Shown: piece by piece, positions 1 to 11,164 of the stretch | Layout of the letters: each line of letters opens with the position of its first letter | Position numbering within the stretch: position 1 is the first letter of the stretch | Assembly: GCA_013176395.1 (NCBI GenBank) | Contig: JABMLP010000007.1 | Coordinates: 1,488,001 to 1,552,000 of the forward strand | Reading direction: 5' to 3' | Length of the DNA stretch: 64,000 bases | Source of the DNA: Venturia oleaginea | Lineage: Eukaryota > Ascomycota > Dothideomycetes > Venturiales > Venturiaceae | Notes under the pieces: generated by a model | Database searches by the model: none | Told to the model about the DNA's origin: nothing | Seen by the model: the letters and a program-made list of their open reading frames with translations, nothing else | Program-made: the position numbers and the translations under genes

Positions 1-2389
1 CCGGGGGTGGCTGGTAATGAGGATCTACGCCTAGTGCCTCTATCCAACCAGCAAGTGTCCCGCCATCCGTAGCGGTGGCTTTGGGAACCTTCACCGACAC
101 ACCGGGAGGTGGTGTGCGATTCTGGGGCGCCATGTCGCCGAGAGCGTTTTGCGACATATTCTGCCAGTCTTGTTGTGCGGCCGAGAACGAGTCCGGTTGT
201 TGATATTCTAATTCGCGTCGTTCATTCGAGTGAACTGATCTATTGCTGGGAGATGGAGATGCCATTGAGGAGCCGATATTCCCGCTTTGTCGTTCCCAGC
301 TTGTGCCTGCGGATTCACCAGTATTGACGCGTACCAGATCCGTGGGCTCTCCAGAAAGGCGCACTGGGTGAAGATCAGGATCGTCGGCTTCCTCGCCTTT
401 CAGGTACAAGATACTGGCAGGGCGCGTAGAAGTGAACATGTCCTGGAGGTTTGCAAGCTTGAGCTGCAAGTCCTCCTCTTGTGAGGAACCTCTGTTGCCA
501 GTAGAACTAGCTGAAGACATGGACCATGTCCTTTTGTGTTTGGGTACCTTTCCGGGTCGTGAACCAGAGCTCGTGTTGGACTTCGATATCGAGTTGCTTC
601 TCTTTCGCTTGCCCAGATCTTTGACACCAGATTCTACTTGTGCAATCTGTTGCTTCAGCTTGTCGATGGTTTTCTTGACGTGAGCAATATCGTTTGATAG
701 TTTGCGCTCAGCGCCATGGTCGCGGAATAGCTTGACTTTACAGAAGCAGAGCTCCGGATCCCTGGTGTCTGGTGAAATTGGCGAGGCAGTGTTTCTCAGC
801 TCGGTCTTCGCGCATAATCTCACTGGTATTCCTTTGACTCCTTTCGAATGGCTGAAGTCGGTGGAGAGGAAGTTGAAGCGAACTGCAAGAGAGCATTCGG
901 GAGGGCTATTGGGCGCTGCTGTCCACGTTACGGAAAAGCCGTCAAAGGAGGCAGATTCAATGTCGATTTTGGGTCGACCTGAGCCTTCGAGACCTCCGAT
1001 TTGGGCTGGATCGACGAATTCGACCGCTTGAAGTCGGCCGCCGCGGTGATGAGCTTCATTGGTACCGCGTCCCTCCTTCCAGAGTTGCCAACAAGCTGCG
1101 GGCCGTAATCGTTGCTGCTCGTCCTCGAATGAGATTCGCACAAAGGTGCGGTAGGTAATTGGGTGTCCAGCTAGCTGAGGCGGCTGGCTATCGACAATTG
1201 TGATCGTATAAGCTTGTCCTTTGTTGAGATAAGTTATTGGGATCTCGTTCGAGTGTTTGATCATGGCCGTCGGCGCATTCAATGTGACATGGTATCGGAA
1301 ACTATTTGAAAGTCAGCTTTCTCGCTCGACGTGGACGGAAAAACAGTAGCGATTCGTTCATGACTTACTTCTCTGCGGGTCGCTGTATGATCACTTGTGA
1401 CATGCTGGTGTCATACCCAAGTGTATTCATGCCATCCGTAGGAGAGTGCTCTTGCATTTCCACGTCATTTTGCATCGCATCCTCAATCTTGGACTGCTCA
1501 TGATGATGTCCAAACGTTTCGAAGGCAGAAGGATGATGGCTAAATTGATGAGGTGGGAACGTTTGGGGGTGTTGTGGTTGTGGAAAGCCAAAAGGATTGG
1601 GATTCTGGAATACATGCGGTGCCATGGATTGGGAATGCGAGTGCGAGTGAAAGCCATGGGCGGCGATGTGCGAAGATTGACCTGTGTGTAAACCAGTTTC
1701 TGATGTGGGCATAGACAGCGGAGTTCCTAGACCTAGGGAGAAGCCAGGTGTGTGAAGGTCGCCGGCTGTAGGATGGTAGAGAGTGTTGGTGCCGCCAGGA
1801 GTGGGCGTGTAGTATCCAGGCGGCTGATTCGCAAAATGAGAGAAGGCGAAGCTGTTCGGGTCGAGTAGAGATGGAGTGAACCTCCAGGGCTCAATGGAAC
1901 CTCTTGGAGTGGGATCGAGATCCTTGATCTCGTGGTGGTCGTCATAATGTCTACAGCCACTTGTTAGTTTGCATGTCTAACATCCATTTTCGCAAATTCA
2001 TCGAAAGCGATATTTATTGTGATGGAGGTTTGGGCAAGACCCTTGATTGCTGATGCGCGCGTCGTTGTTGCTGGTTCGCGCCGATCAAAACAGGCAAATA
2101 CCGAAAGAGGTTGAATAATAGGGCCGGATAGACATACCGATTCGACACGGCCACATCAAGGGCGTCTGTGAGAGAAGTGGTACTTCGTTCCAGTGAAGCG
2201 ACCGTCGAAGCTGGGTTTGCAACAGCAGGAAATACTGCTTTGAAGCTCTGGTACAGCTCGTCTGGCGGCTTTTGGGAGTTTTGACTGTATCTTGCCGTCA
2301 GCCTTCAGCACGGCCGAAGAGAGCTCCAGCGCCTAGCGAGCGCGTTCGCAGGACAAGATAGAGACAACAACATACCGATTTCGAAACAT
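1..2389 (-). CDS. csp-2: Grainyhead/CP2-like transcription factor (3' end outside window)
   Basis: Spliced reading gives four exons on the minus strand: 2376-2389 (14 nt, encoding MFRN plus two bases), 2138-2284, 1369-1950 and 1-1301, with GT-AG introns that keep frame. Exons 3 and 4 carry a His/Pro-rich segment and then the CP2 DNA-binding region; the segment KGVKGIPVRLCAKT (near 815-860) is the most diagnostic part. A Ser/Lys-rich tail follows, and the frame is still open at base 1, so the C-terminus is missing. CP2/Grainyhead proteins are nuclear DNA-binding factors; the Neurospora homologue csp-2 is needed for conidial separation through cell-wall remodelling genes. The symbol is given by family, and orthology was not tested. 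An in-frame TGA a short way upstream of the chosen ATG supports this start. Confidence 0.85.
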
Positions 2390-2787
2390 GCCTTCAGCGA
2401 AGAGCACACAGTTGAAGTGCCAAAGGACCAAGAATCATTGAAGGTGAACGTTGGAAGAAGGCTCAAGATTGGCGTGAGACATCCAGCAGCAGTTGGGTAA
2501 GGTGAAATGAGAGAACCGGGCGCCGCAGTAGTCGAGGGTCAAGCCACAGTTAAGTCTTTTTGCCCTCTGCTCTGAGGCCTGTCCAAGCTCTAGAGCTACG
2601 AGCTACGAGCTATGCGGCCATTCGGGGCAAAAAGCATTCATGCAGTGTATGGATACGGCGAGCGACAGCCTTTCACGCCCTCAGCCACAGGAGGACGGGA
2701 CGGGGGTTTCACACGTCTAAACCAGTCTATTGGCCATGGGGCGGGCGTCAGTGGGTTGTGGGCCGGACAGGCATTACGCGGCGAAGC

Positions 2788-2842
2788 TCACTGGGCAAGC
2801 ATTGGGCAAGCAGTGGGCAGGCACTGGGCAAGCACCGAGCAA
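2788..2842. repeat. Degenerate short tandem repeat (TGGGCAAGCA-type)
   Basis: Four to five imperfect copies of a 10-13 bp unit resembling CACTGGGCAAGCA stand head to tail. This is seen directly in the sequence. No function is evident; it lies in the presumptive upstream region of the CP2 gene. Confidence 0.7.
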
Positions 2843-3840
2843 TTGCCCGCTCCAAGACCACGAAAGATACAGACCCATCCATGTACCTGTACTCTCCTGT
2901 GCCCTGACGACATGGCGACATGAATAGAGCCCTCAGTCGCGGCAGTGGTTCACGTTCCTCCAGCGGAAATTGCCTGACCTCTTGTCTCCTGGTCCTCGCG
3001 GCCGACGAGCCTTCATCTATCGTCCATATCATGGGTCCCCAGTGGAGACTCCCGCCAGATCCTCCCATAGAGGAAATGGAATTTGTTCCGAAACATATCC
3101 ATGCGCAACGTCTTCTAAAATACAGACTACTTGCACCTGTCACTCTCCAAATGAAAGGAGCACCGGCGCGAGCGAGAGAGCCATCGAGCGTCCGATGTGC
3201 AGTCTGAGCCTAGCGGTGAAACATAACGTCTAGTCGTCCAAATTCTGATCAAAATCATTGGCGGTAAACTTCCTCTCCAGCAATTGGACACCTTTGCCAT
3301 TAGTTTAGTCTAGAGAGTTCTCGGAATGCGTAGACGGTGCTGCACCACTTTTGCCACCTTCGAAGCTCCCTTCACCTTGATTCGCTCCTCTTCTTTTCTG
3401 TGTACCAACGGAGTCTCCTCCGATGATTCAAAAGCCTACCCCTCCACAAGGTTGGTCTCCCTTGCACAGGCAATGCCAGCACGTCCTGCCTTAGGCCCTC
3501 ACAGGCTTGTAGATCCTGTGCACTCGCCACACTGAACGAAGATCATCCTCCCCTCTTCTCTCTAACTGTGGCGGTGCTCTCAACCCGAGACTCCGAGACC
3601 CTCGCGCCTCGCGCCTCGCAGATCAGCGGGTAAGGAAAAGTCGGAGACCCTTCTTTTTGCCTTCTGATACATCACAATCCCGCATGCGTACACGAGCGCT
3701 CGCCTTCACAACGTCTAGACGTCTCCAACGCTCACGCGTCCATGGAATCTCGCAAGCTGTCAGATATCACACAGCTGCGTAACACCATCAACCCGACCGA
3801 AGCTGCGTCGGTCAATCCGAGTTGCGATGAGATAAACGAC

Positions 3841-3881
3841 ACCTGTACCTGTTGCGGCACGCCTGTACCTGTTGCGGCGCG
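3841..3881. repeat. Two-copy 20-bp direct repeat
   Basis: The unit CCTGTACCTGTTGCGGC occurs twice in immediate succession, followed by CACG in the first copy and GCG in the second. It sits in non-coding DNA. Confidence 0.75.
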
Positions 3882-4380
3882 CTGTGGCAAAATCATACGA
3901 TAAGCACAATCACATCCACAAGGCTCAGACCCAACTGAAAACGTTTTCAAGTGATGATGGGCATGGATTTCGATTGAGACGTCATATTCGTCGGAGGATA
4001 GCCCGACGCATTTCCAACTGAAGGTAAGATTGTCCACAACCAGAAATCTCGATGCGACATTGCGGACATGTTGCCGCGTCGATACCGATGTGGAAAACGA
4101 TTTGACTGCAAGGTATACCATTTTTATTGTGGACGTGAGTTGCATCCGCCATGTATCGTGATACCACGATACGCTAGTGTGGGGAGCGAGGAGCGAGGAG
4201 GATAGAATCTCGACGACATCCACGGAATGAGGAGGGGAAAAAATAGTACGATCGGAGATACAGTTTGGAAGAAGATGAGAGATTGGAATTAATTCGGACA
4301 GCAGAAAGAATGGAAAGAGAAAGAAGAAATCCCAATAAGACAATGCTGATCGCGATTGCTCCGTGTTACCGTATTAACTT

Positions 4381-4500
4381 GCCAAAGTAACAGTTGAGGC
4401 AGGGGTGGTATTGATCAAGTGTTTCAGCAAAAACGTGACCATCTTACGCCTGGACAAAGTCTGTATGCGAAAACATCCCTGCCTTAACTGTCACTTTGGC
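4381..4500. repeat. 118-bp foldback with 24-bp terminal inverted repeats
   Basis: The left arm begins GCCAAAGTAACAGTTGAGG and the right arm, read in reverse complement, begins GCCAAAGTGACAGTTAAGG. The arms extend about 25 bp with two mismatches and are separated by about 70 bp. No clear target-site duplication is visible. It could be a very small MITE or a fossil hairpin; its mobility is inference. Confidence 0.6.
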
Positions 4501-4984
4501 CCAGCCAGCACCTGACCTCAACGAACCCACTTTGCCCATATTGACAAAATAATGAAGGCCATCCAGCACGCGACAATCCCCGGATTTCCCGAAATCAAAT
4601 GAAGCTCGCTCGCTCGACCAGAGACAATATCGCTATGTGGACGTCAGAACTTAGCTCCTGATTCATATCAGTTAAACTCATGCCATCTTACTTCGCGAAT
4701 CATGCACGAGGCTGAAAGGTAAGGCCACCCACCATATCGAAGCAGGATAACAAAGCGTACCTCGGCAAGCAATTCGCCTCTCCAAAGGAAACACTTACTA
4801 TGGTACCTTAACCTTGGAGAAGATTGATGAGTCTCGGGTCATCCGAGCCTTAGCATTCAATCAAACCATCTCAAAGTAATGCACCGAGCTCAAGAACACA
4901 GTCCAAGAATAAATTCGATGCCTATTCAAGCTTTCCTAGATCACGTTAGATTCCCGAGGACACATCTAGCCTTGAGCTTGCTAA
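4501..4984. other. Intergenic stretch, nothing recognised
   Basis: No open frame with coding character, RNA gene or repeat was recognised between the foldback and the MITE. Confidence 0.5.
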
Positions 4985-5384
4985 GGGTCTGTTCGTCTAG
5001 AGCTCAAACCCGGCGGAATCAAGAGAATCTGCAAGAAAAAACCGGTTCGTTCGCCTAAATTACAGATTCTGCTCAGATTCTGCTTAAAAGGCCATTTTAT
5101 TCGCTTTAGAGAGTGAATATATAATATGGGGCTAAAAGAGGGCTTTGTACAGGCTCTGCATAGGTCAAAGTATACTCTGCGCAGGCGAAAATATACCGAT
5201 AATTACTTTTAAAGCCTACGGAAAGCTCGTCAGGGCTGATTCTGGCACGTTTTTGAACAGGAGGTACCCCCCTCCTGTTCAGAGACCTGCCAGGAATCTA
5301 CCGCTGATATAGCCCCCCCTACAATGAAAAACGCTCGGGGCGCCACAGATATGTACAGATATATGCCCTGAACCGAACAGAGCC
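4985..5384. mobile_element. Tourist-like MITE (PIF/Harbinger type), 400 bp
   Basis: The element starts GGGTCTGTTCG and ends in the reverse complement of GGCTCTGTTCG, an 11-bp inverted repeat with one mismatch. It is flanked on both sides by the trinucleotide TAA (4982-4984 and 5385-5387). A 3-bp TWA duplication and GG-starting termini are typical of PIF/Harbinger elements and their Tourist MITEs. The interior has no transposase frame, so it would be non-autonomous. It also contains a perfect 10-bp palindromic stem (listed separately). The family assignment rests on termini and duplication only. Confidence 0.7.
5255..5280. repeat. Perfect 10-bp stem hairpin inside the MITE
   Basis: GAACAGGAGG is followed six bases later by CCTCCTGTTC, its exact reverse complement. 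The hairpin lies in the right half of the MITE. Confidence 0.8.
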
Positions 5385-6696
5385 TAATATATACCTCCAA
5401 GTCCATAGATGGAAAAGCTCTCCATTGAATCAATAACTCGTCTCGAAGTCAGCGACTGACAGCTTTCAGATTTATATTCGATGAGTCTCATCAGGCATCC
5501 CACTCACATCCCCTCGCTACATGCACCGAAAAGGGAATAGAAAGTCTTCTAATAAAGATTGATCCGGCCGCAGCTAAAAAGGGGGGAAAACATCAGCACA
5601 ACTCATCAAAAACAGAAAAAAGTCAGTGCGATACTAGAGCTCAGCCACTAGCTTCCAAAAGCCACAAGGAACGTCAGCTCCAGCGATAAACAGCGAGAGA
5701 AACGAACTTCCCCAAGCAACCCACCTCTCAATAATCCAACTCTTGCAGAACAACATCTCTGGAACCATTCTCACCAAGACCTAGTCAATCCAACCAGTCT
5801 ATCCCTAGGCCTGCTATCTACCAGCTCAGCGAAATCCTCTCGTCCAGATCAGCCTCCATAGAACTTCCAAAGCCGCCCCCTCCCACCATCCAAATCCCCA
5901 TCATCTCTTGAACAAATCAACTGCCCTAGAGTAAGTAGTACAATATTATCTAACAACCACTCCATCCAAGAGAGCACAATCCAAAGGCATGTAAGATGAG
6001 AAGAAACCAAATGTTCCACACACCAAACCTTCCATCTTTCAATTCCGAACAAAGAGACATGGTTCATTTGATTCCAAATAGTCACACTGAGGTGGTTTTA
6101 CCAGTTCCCCACTAAACCACCATTCAACAATTTCAATCAGAGGTCCATGACGATAAAATCCTGGCGAGTACTAAAATCAGATGGCCAGAAATCTTACCAA
6201 TATCTGAACTTCAAAGGCATCGGTAACGTCGGGTTCGCGACATTGGAAGCTGATGGATTCAAGACACCGCTGTGAGGCGGTTTATAAGAGAGGTGCAGGT
6301 TCTAAGAGGAGGTCAGTGTATGCGACGACTCAATTGATAGCAAAAATCATCGACCCCACATGGCTCTCGTGGAGACTTCGTAAAATGGCAAGGAACCCTA
6401 AGCAACAAGTGCCACAACGGCAAAGCGAAAACCAAAAGCTTCTCGCGCAAGTTGCAATGAAACGTTGGTAGCAAAAGCAAAAATGACATTCCATGTAAGC
6501 ACTACCATTATCAAATCAGCTAGCTAAAGAATAGAAATCTTTTTATAAGATACACAGCGCTCCCAACCTATCTGTCCTACCTGATCAGCACTTTTGACCC
6601 CTGAAAAACCGAGAAGAGATGAAGATAGTTGTCTCCCGAACACAAAAAAAAAGCACAACAGAACTTTGATCGAAGAGTTCCGCACTCCCCCACAAA
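5385..6696. other. Gene-poor stretch, probable 3' flank
   Basis: No gene is supported here. Short open frames on both strands have no recognisable domain. The right end is the 3' flank of the minus-strand gene ending at 6697. Confidence 0.5.
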
Positions 6697-8581
6697 TCAC
6701 TCATCATCCAATCGAATATGACCGCTGGATCTGTTGGACATCGTCGGGGATATATACTCCCTGCTTCCACTGCCAGTGCTATTTCTCATGTTATTCAATC
6801 CGTCCACGATACCGAAAACACCTGGTCGCTGTCTCACCGCTGTAGTAACACTCAATTGTGAGCTGGCTCCCGACGGTGTTCGAGGCAACGCAATCTCGCT
6901 ACAAGGCGATCGATGAAGACTCGTCATGAGACTCGATGTCGAGTCCTCTCGGCGTGGGTTCGCGAGAAGATGGTCAGAGACAGGGCTGGGAATCATAGAC
7001 TGTGAGCGACTTGTCAGCATGACTGGACTGAAACGTGCATCGTAGATGGTTGTGGTGTCCGCCGGCGCACTCCTTATGACCATGTTGTTATCGTTGTCAT
7101 CACCAGCAAAGAATGAGAATGGCCGCAAAGGCTCCTTATTCTCCGTCTCGATCTCCATCATTTCTCCGCGGCGTCGCATGGACAGTTGCTCTCGCATCTG
7201 CGTATGTTGTGTCTTGCGGTACCGGTCGAAGGAAGAATCTGGATAGCTTGAACCTGACGTTGACGAGGGAGGACCGTCACAAATGCTCTCAAGGTTCGTT
7301 GTCATACATCGCTGGAGCCATGCCACGGTCGTCTCCACTGGGCTGTTTCTTGCCTCGGCGATGAGTCTCGCGACGTGCTCAATAGCTTGTGCGGTGAGGT
7401 ACTGCTGTTCAATCTCATCGGGCAAGAGATCCCCTCCATTGGAGCTGAAGTCCGAGTACAAATCGTCGTCCGGCATTTCCGAGAACTCGTATTCAGATCT
7501 TGCGGAAGGGATAGACTGGGACCAACTTGTGGTATCGCTATCCTTGGCCCAGTGTCGTGGCACTGGGACGTCGGAAAGTCCTAGCCCGATCTTTTCCTTT
7601 TCAGACGGTGGTGTTCCAGCTGGTAAGTCGGCTGGAATAGATGGCGCTCCTCGAAACTGAGAGCGAGAGAAGGATCGTGAGAGGACACTCATCGAGTGAG
7701 ACGGAGACAAAGGACGGACGGCTATAAGTCGTGAGTTCAAGTTACCTGATAGCACTGGATGAGGGGAATGTCGTGACTTGTGCGAAGAGCTCTACAGTGG
7801 TAAAGCAATTCACGTCCCAACGATACTGACCTCGATTGATTATAGTCACGTCAGATCCTGCACTCTCACCATTGCTCTTATCCTTTACTGCCGTCCTGAG
7901 CCCATGTCGAACCAAGCTTGTTTGTCTCGCCAGCGCGACCTCTGCGAGGCCAATCTTTCCACTGGCAATGATGACTTCGAGTTTTTTGATCTCAGCTCTG
8001 TAGTTGAATTCATCTTCTTTCCATCGTCTCCGTTCACCTTCGAGCGTGTCCAGCGTAGTGTTGTTGTGAGAAACTGCTTCTCCCAGCTTCGTCTCGAGAT
8101 CTTTCTTCATGTCAATCAGCGTCCGATAGGCTTCAAAGACTCGAAGAAGAGGCCCGTGAGTCTGAACAGAGAGAGGCTTATTGATTCCGTTGTTGAGGGA
8201 AGTTGTGATTGAAGAAATAATGGCGTCGAGTTTGGCATCATGCTCCAGGTTGCGTTCTGCTTTGACTTCGGCAAATTCGAAGTTGTTGCTGAACCGCAGA
8301 TTGGGAGACTTGCCGAAGTACTGGCTCGCACGACTAAATAGCTTGGGGCGTGAGTGACGCTTCTCAGGCGCTTGGAGTAATTCAGACATGGATGCGGTGG
8401 ACGATACGGTTGTATGCGTCGAGATTCGATCACTCTTCTCAGATCGGTCGTCTCGAAAGCGGTCTTCACGTCGGTCGTCGTTGCGCTCGTCCTTTCGATC
8501 TTCTTTGCGGTCGTCATTGCCGTCAACGATAATCTGAGGAGTGCGAGGGCGGCCTAGTCTCCATTGGTGCGTGTTGTTCAT
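6697..8581 (-). CDS. Conserved-looking Arg/Asp-rich coiled-coil protein
   Basis: Two exons, 7831-8581 and 6697-7745, join through an 85-nt intron (GTCAGT...TATCAG) to give 599 residues. The start at 8581 (MNNTHQW) is preferred; an upstream in-frame Met at 8731 would add 50 residues. The protein opens with a highly charged run of Asp, Arg, Lys and Glu (about residues 15-45). A probable coiled coil of heptad-like Leu/Glu/Lys character follows (about 145-215), and a long Ser/Pro-rich, presumably disordered second half contains acidic patches. No enzyme motif is visible. It resembles fungal proteins annotated only as hypothetical; a scaffold role would be speculation. Confidence 0.75.
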
Positions 8582-9465
8582 GATGATGGCTTCATGCAGA
8601 GAGAAAACGCGCTGGAGTAGCTGTCTCTCTCCGACAGGAATTAGGATTGTTGTTGAAAGAATCTTGGTGTTTTTTGTGGCGAAAGAGGTAGAGGAAAGAA
8701 CGCGATCAACGTGAGGAAGTGACAATAGCAAAAAACGACGTCACATATCAACAGTAGTCTCCCTCTCTTGTAAACGGCGAAGCTTTGTGAATTACTATGG
8801 AGATATACCTACTTTACTAAAGAGGCGTACAGAACCTACCACCCTTCGATCAATTTGAGCTCTCATCCCAGGTGACATCCTCTTTCTTCTAGCGTATCTC
8901 TTTTCGCAATTACGGAGTCGAATTCATGATGCCTGGTTGGTCGAATCCATCAGGGAATTGGTAGAAGAATAGACCTGCTGTCCTTGGGGAGGTTAATTCG
9001 ATGGAAAACTGAAGTCACGAATATATACGCATATCACAAAATACCACCTTTCAAAGTAGGTATATTGCCCTTTCTCCATGCACCCATGGCCCTCATAGAT
9101 TAGAAAGGGTAGGTGTTTGGTCATGAGAGGGCAGTCGATCTAGGCACGTAGATAAATCCTTCAACACGTAGACATGGGGATGGTCGTAGCGCTGTACACA
9201 CATATGCCGAATAAAATTCCACAACAATACATCACGGATCCCGTCGAAGACTCGATCAAGCGCACGCGAAGTGTACGTATTGGAGGGAGGAAATGTCGAT
9301 TCGATTGGGTTTCGTTTGTGGATTTGGGATATTGTGAATCCGTTCCTTCCCTTCCTCAACAAGGCTTCCTTTTCGTGTCGATAGCCAAGTAAAATGACAT
9401 TCGTTGTCCTTCATGTCCGTGAATGCCAGAACCAACTCCGAGACCGTTTATTGTTTCATTGAGCA
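8582..9465. other. Intergenic region between two minus-strand genes
   Basis: Holds the promoter of the coiled-coil gene and the 3' flank of the eL29 gene. Nothing else was recognised. Confidence 0.5.
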
Positions 9466-9855
9466 TTAAGCAGCGTCCCGCTTGCCATCCTTGACCTCCT
9501 TCTGTAGTTTATGTTAGCGCTGTCCAATTTCCATCACCAGTTTGATGGCGAAGGGTGGCTTCAACGCACCAATGCCTTCATTGTTCCGTGAAGCGCATGT
9601 CTATGGTTTCTTCTGAACTTGGGGTCGGTGCCGTTGAGCGAAGGGTAACGGTGAGTCTTAGGCTTTTTGATACTGTTGATGCCATTATCAGTACTATATC
9701 CTCCTCGTTGTTGCTGTTGGGTCGCATGGAGGATGGCTCACCCGTTCCTGTGGGCCTTCTTCGACTGGTTGTGCTGAGACGAGTTCTTTGATTCTGCGCA
9801 CTAAGAATTAGCATGGACGCCCGACTCTCGAACGACGAATGCACGTACTGGCCAT
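9466..9855 (-). CDS. RPL29: 60S ribosomal protein eL29 (L29e)
   Basis: Four exons on the minus strand: 9849-9855 (7 nt, ATGGCCA), 9742-9793, 9570-9672 and 9466-9501. All introns are GT-AG and the joined frame codes for 65 residues. The protein starts MAKSKNSSQHNQSKKAHRNG and contains the hallmark basic core KPKTHRYPSL and FRRNHRHALHGTMKAL, ending KEVKDGKRDAA. This is the short, Lys/Arg/His-rich eL29 family of the large ribosomal subunit, and the length is normal. A longer minus-strand open frame over the same DNA (9578-10009) is a shadow that reads through introns. Introns near the start codon are common in fungal ribosomal protein genes. Confidence 0.95.
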
Positions 9856-11164
9856 TGCGACGGCTGTTGTTTGTTGAACTTGATGTTGTATCTGAACAAT
9901 TTCGATGGGAGTGTTCGTGGATTGTGGGCTGGTACTTAGCCGCCGCGGCAATATCGGCCAATAGTGTGTATTGGTAGCCGCGTGTCACGGCACACTCTGC
10001 TCTGAACATGATTTTGGTTCCTCGTTCTTAATATCATCAACTTGATTTTATATTTGAAATAGCCTGGCCGAACTGCTCTCATCTACCTTTACATCCCAAA
10101 GCCCACGTATCGCTCACCTGTTGCGCTGTCTTAGACACTCCATCCAGCGGACGAGCCCGATGACACAAATCACATTACCATAAACACTATGACGAGGAGG
10201 GAGTAGTTGATATGCCTCATTCTATAATGAACATCTCCAAAACAAGCTATTCCAGCCTGGACAGTTCGGCCATTTCGCCTCACTTGACGTGGAGAGACGA
10301 CTGCCAATTCGGACACGAGATCTTCAGAGCCCCCACGAACATTTGGCCTTGATAATTCCACGATCCGGTGTGCGCCTATTCCCTTGTAAACGAGGGGTTG
10401 GGATGGCAAACTAGTGGCGTGATAGCTGGCAACTTGAGTAAAACCAAGGCGTTAAAAACGATCTTGGTGGCCTCAAATTTCCAGCAGTTTAGAAACCAAG
10501 TATTGCTGAAAAACTCATAGCTATCGGAATCAAATCGAGAGACAATTGTTGAATGTTCCACCGAGCCGATGATGACAGAATAGTGTTCGAAGATAGCATT
10601 CACAGAACTCATGATTCGAATTAGACAATACTGAGCAAAGATGGCAGGCTTTGCCCATCCATATGAGGAAATCTTGGCAGGAGTTCGACAATTTTATTAT
10701 TATTAAAATTGCAGTCTCCGAAAAGAGTGAATTGCATACAGTCAAATCTCCCGAGTCTTGTGTCGGTGGGATTTCCGACACGCCTGGAAATTACGCTGAC
10801 CATTTTTGCACGATTGCCAATGTCCCAACTGGTTTTACACTGTCGCGGTTGCTTTGGAAAGAGATTATCTCATGTATCTTCATCATAACTTCAGAGCAAA
10901 TCTGCATAGATAAGGTCCACCGAGCAATTCTGGAAACGGACTTCGTCTCACTAGAGGTGGAAAGAGAACTTGCGGCAGCTGGGAGTTTTGCGCCCCTTAG
11001 GAAAAGCCGTTATCGTCAAGACCAAATTGAATACCTTCAAATCTTCAAATTCTTATTCCAGAAGAGAAAGAACACCTCCTTCTTTCAGTAATGGACCGCC
11101 ACCCAACACAAAGCGTGACGCCAGAAACCCGTCAAACCCCAGAATCATCGAAGAGTCGTCCGGA
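9856..11164. other. Intergenic region, no supported gene
   Basis: Contains the eL29 promoter on the left. A 146-codon frame on plus (10651-11091) and several minus frames (10376-10803) show no domain, signal peptide or convincing splice structure, and were left out. A decayed gene cannot be excluded. Confidence 0.45.

Larger units (their letters stand above)
2390..4380. other. Upstream region without a convincing gene
   Basis: About 2 kb upstream of the CP2 gene. Open frames on both strands here (the longest, 203 codons on minus at 3732-4343) have no recognisable motif and an uneven composition, and I do not call them. The stretch probably contains the promoter and leader of the CP2 gene. 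It holds two short direct-repeat patches, listed separately. Confidence 0.5.

Noticed and set aside
3732..4343. 203-codon minus-strand frame
   Set aside because: No domain, low-complexity Phe-rich start from a pyrimidine-rich stretch, includes a direct repeat, no homologous family recognised.
9578..10009. 143-codon minus-strand frame
   Set aside because: Reads through introns and out-of-frame exons of eL29.
10651..11091. 146-codon plus-strand frame
   Set aside because: No motif, no splice or start support; composition like intergenic DNA.
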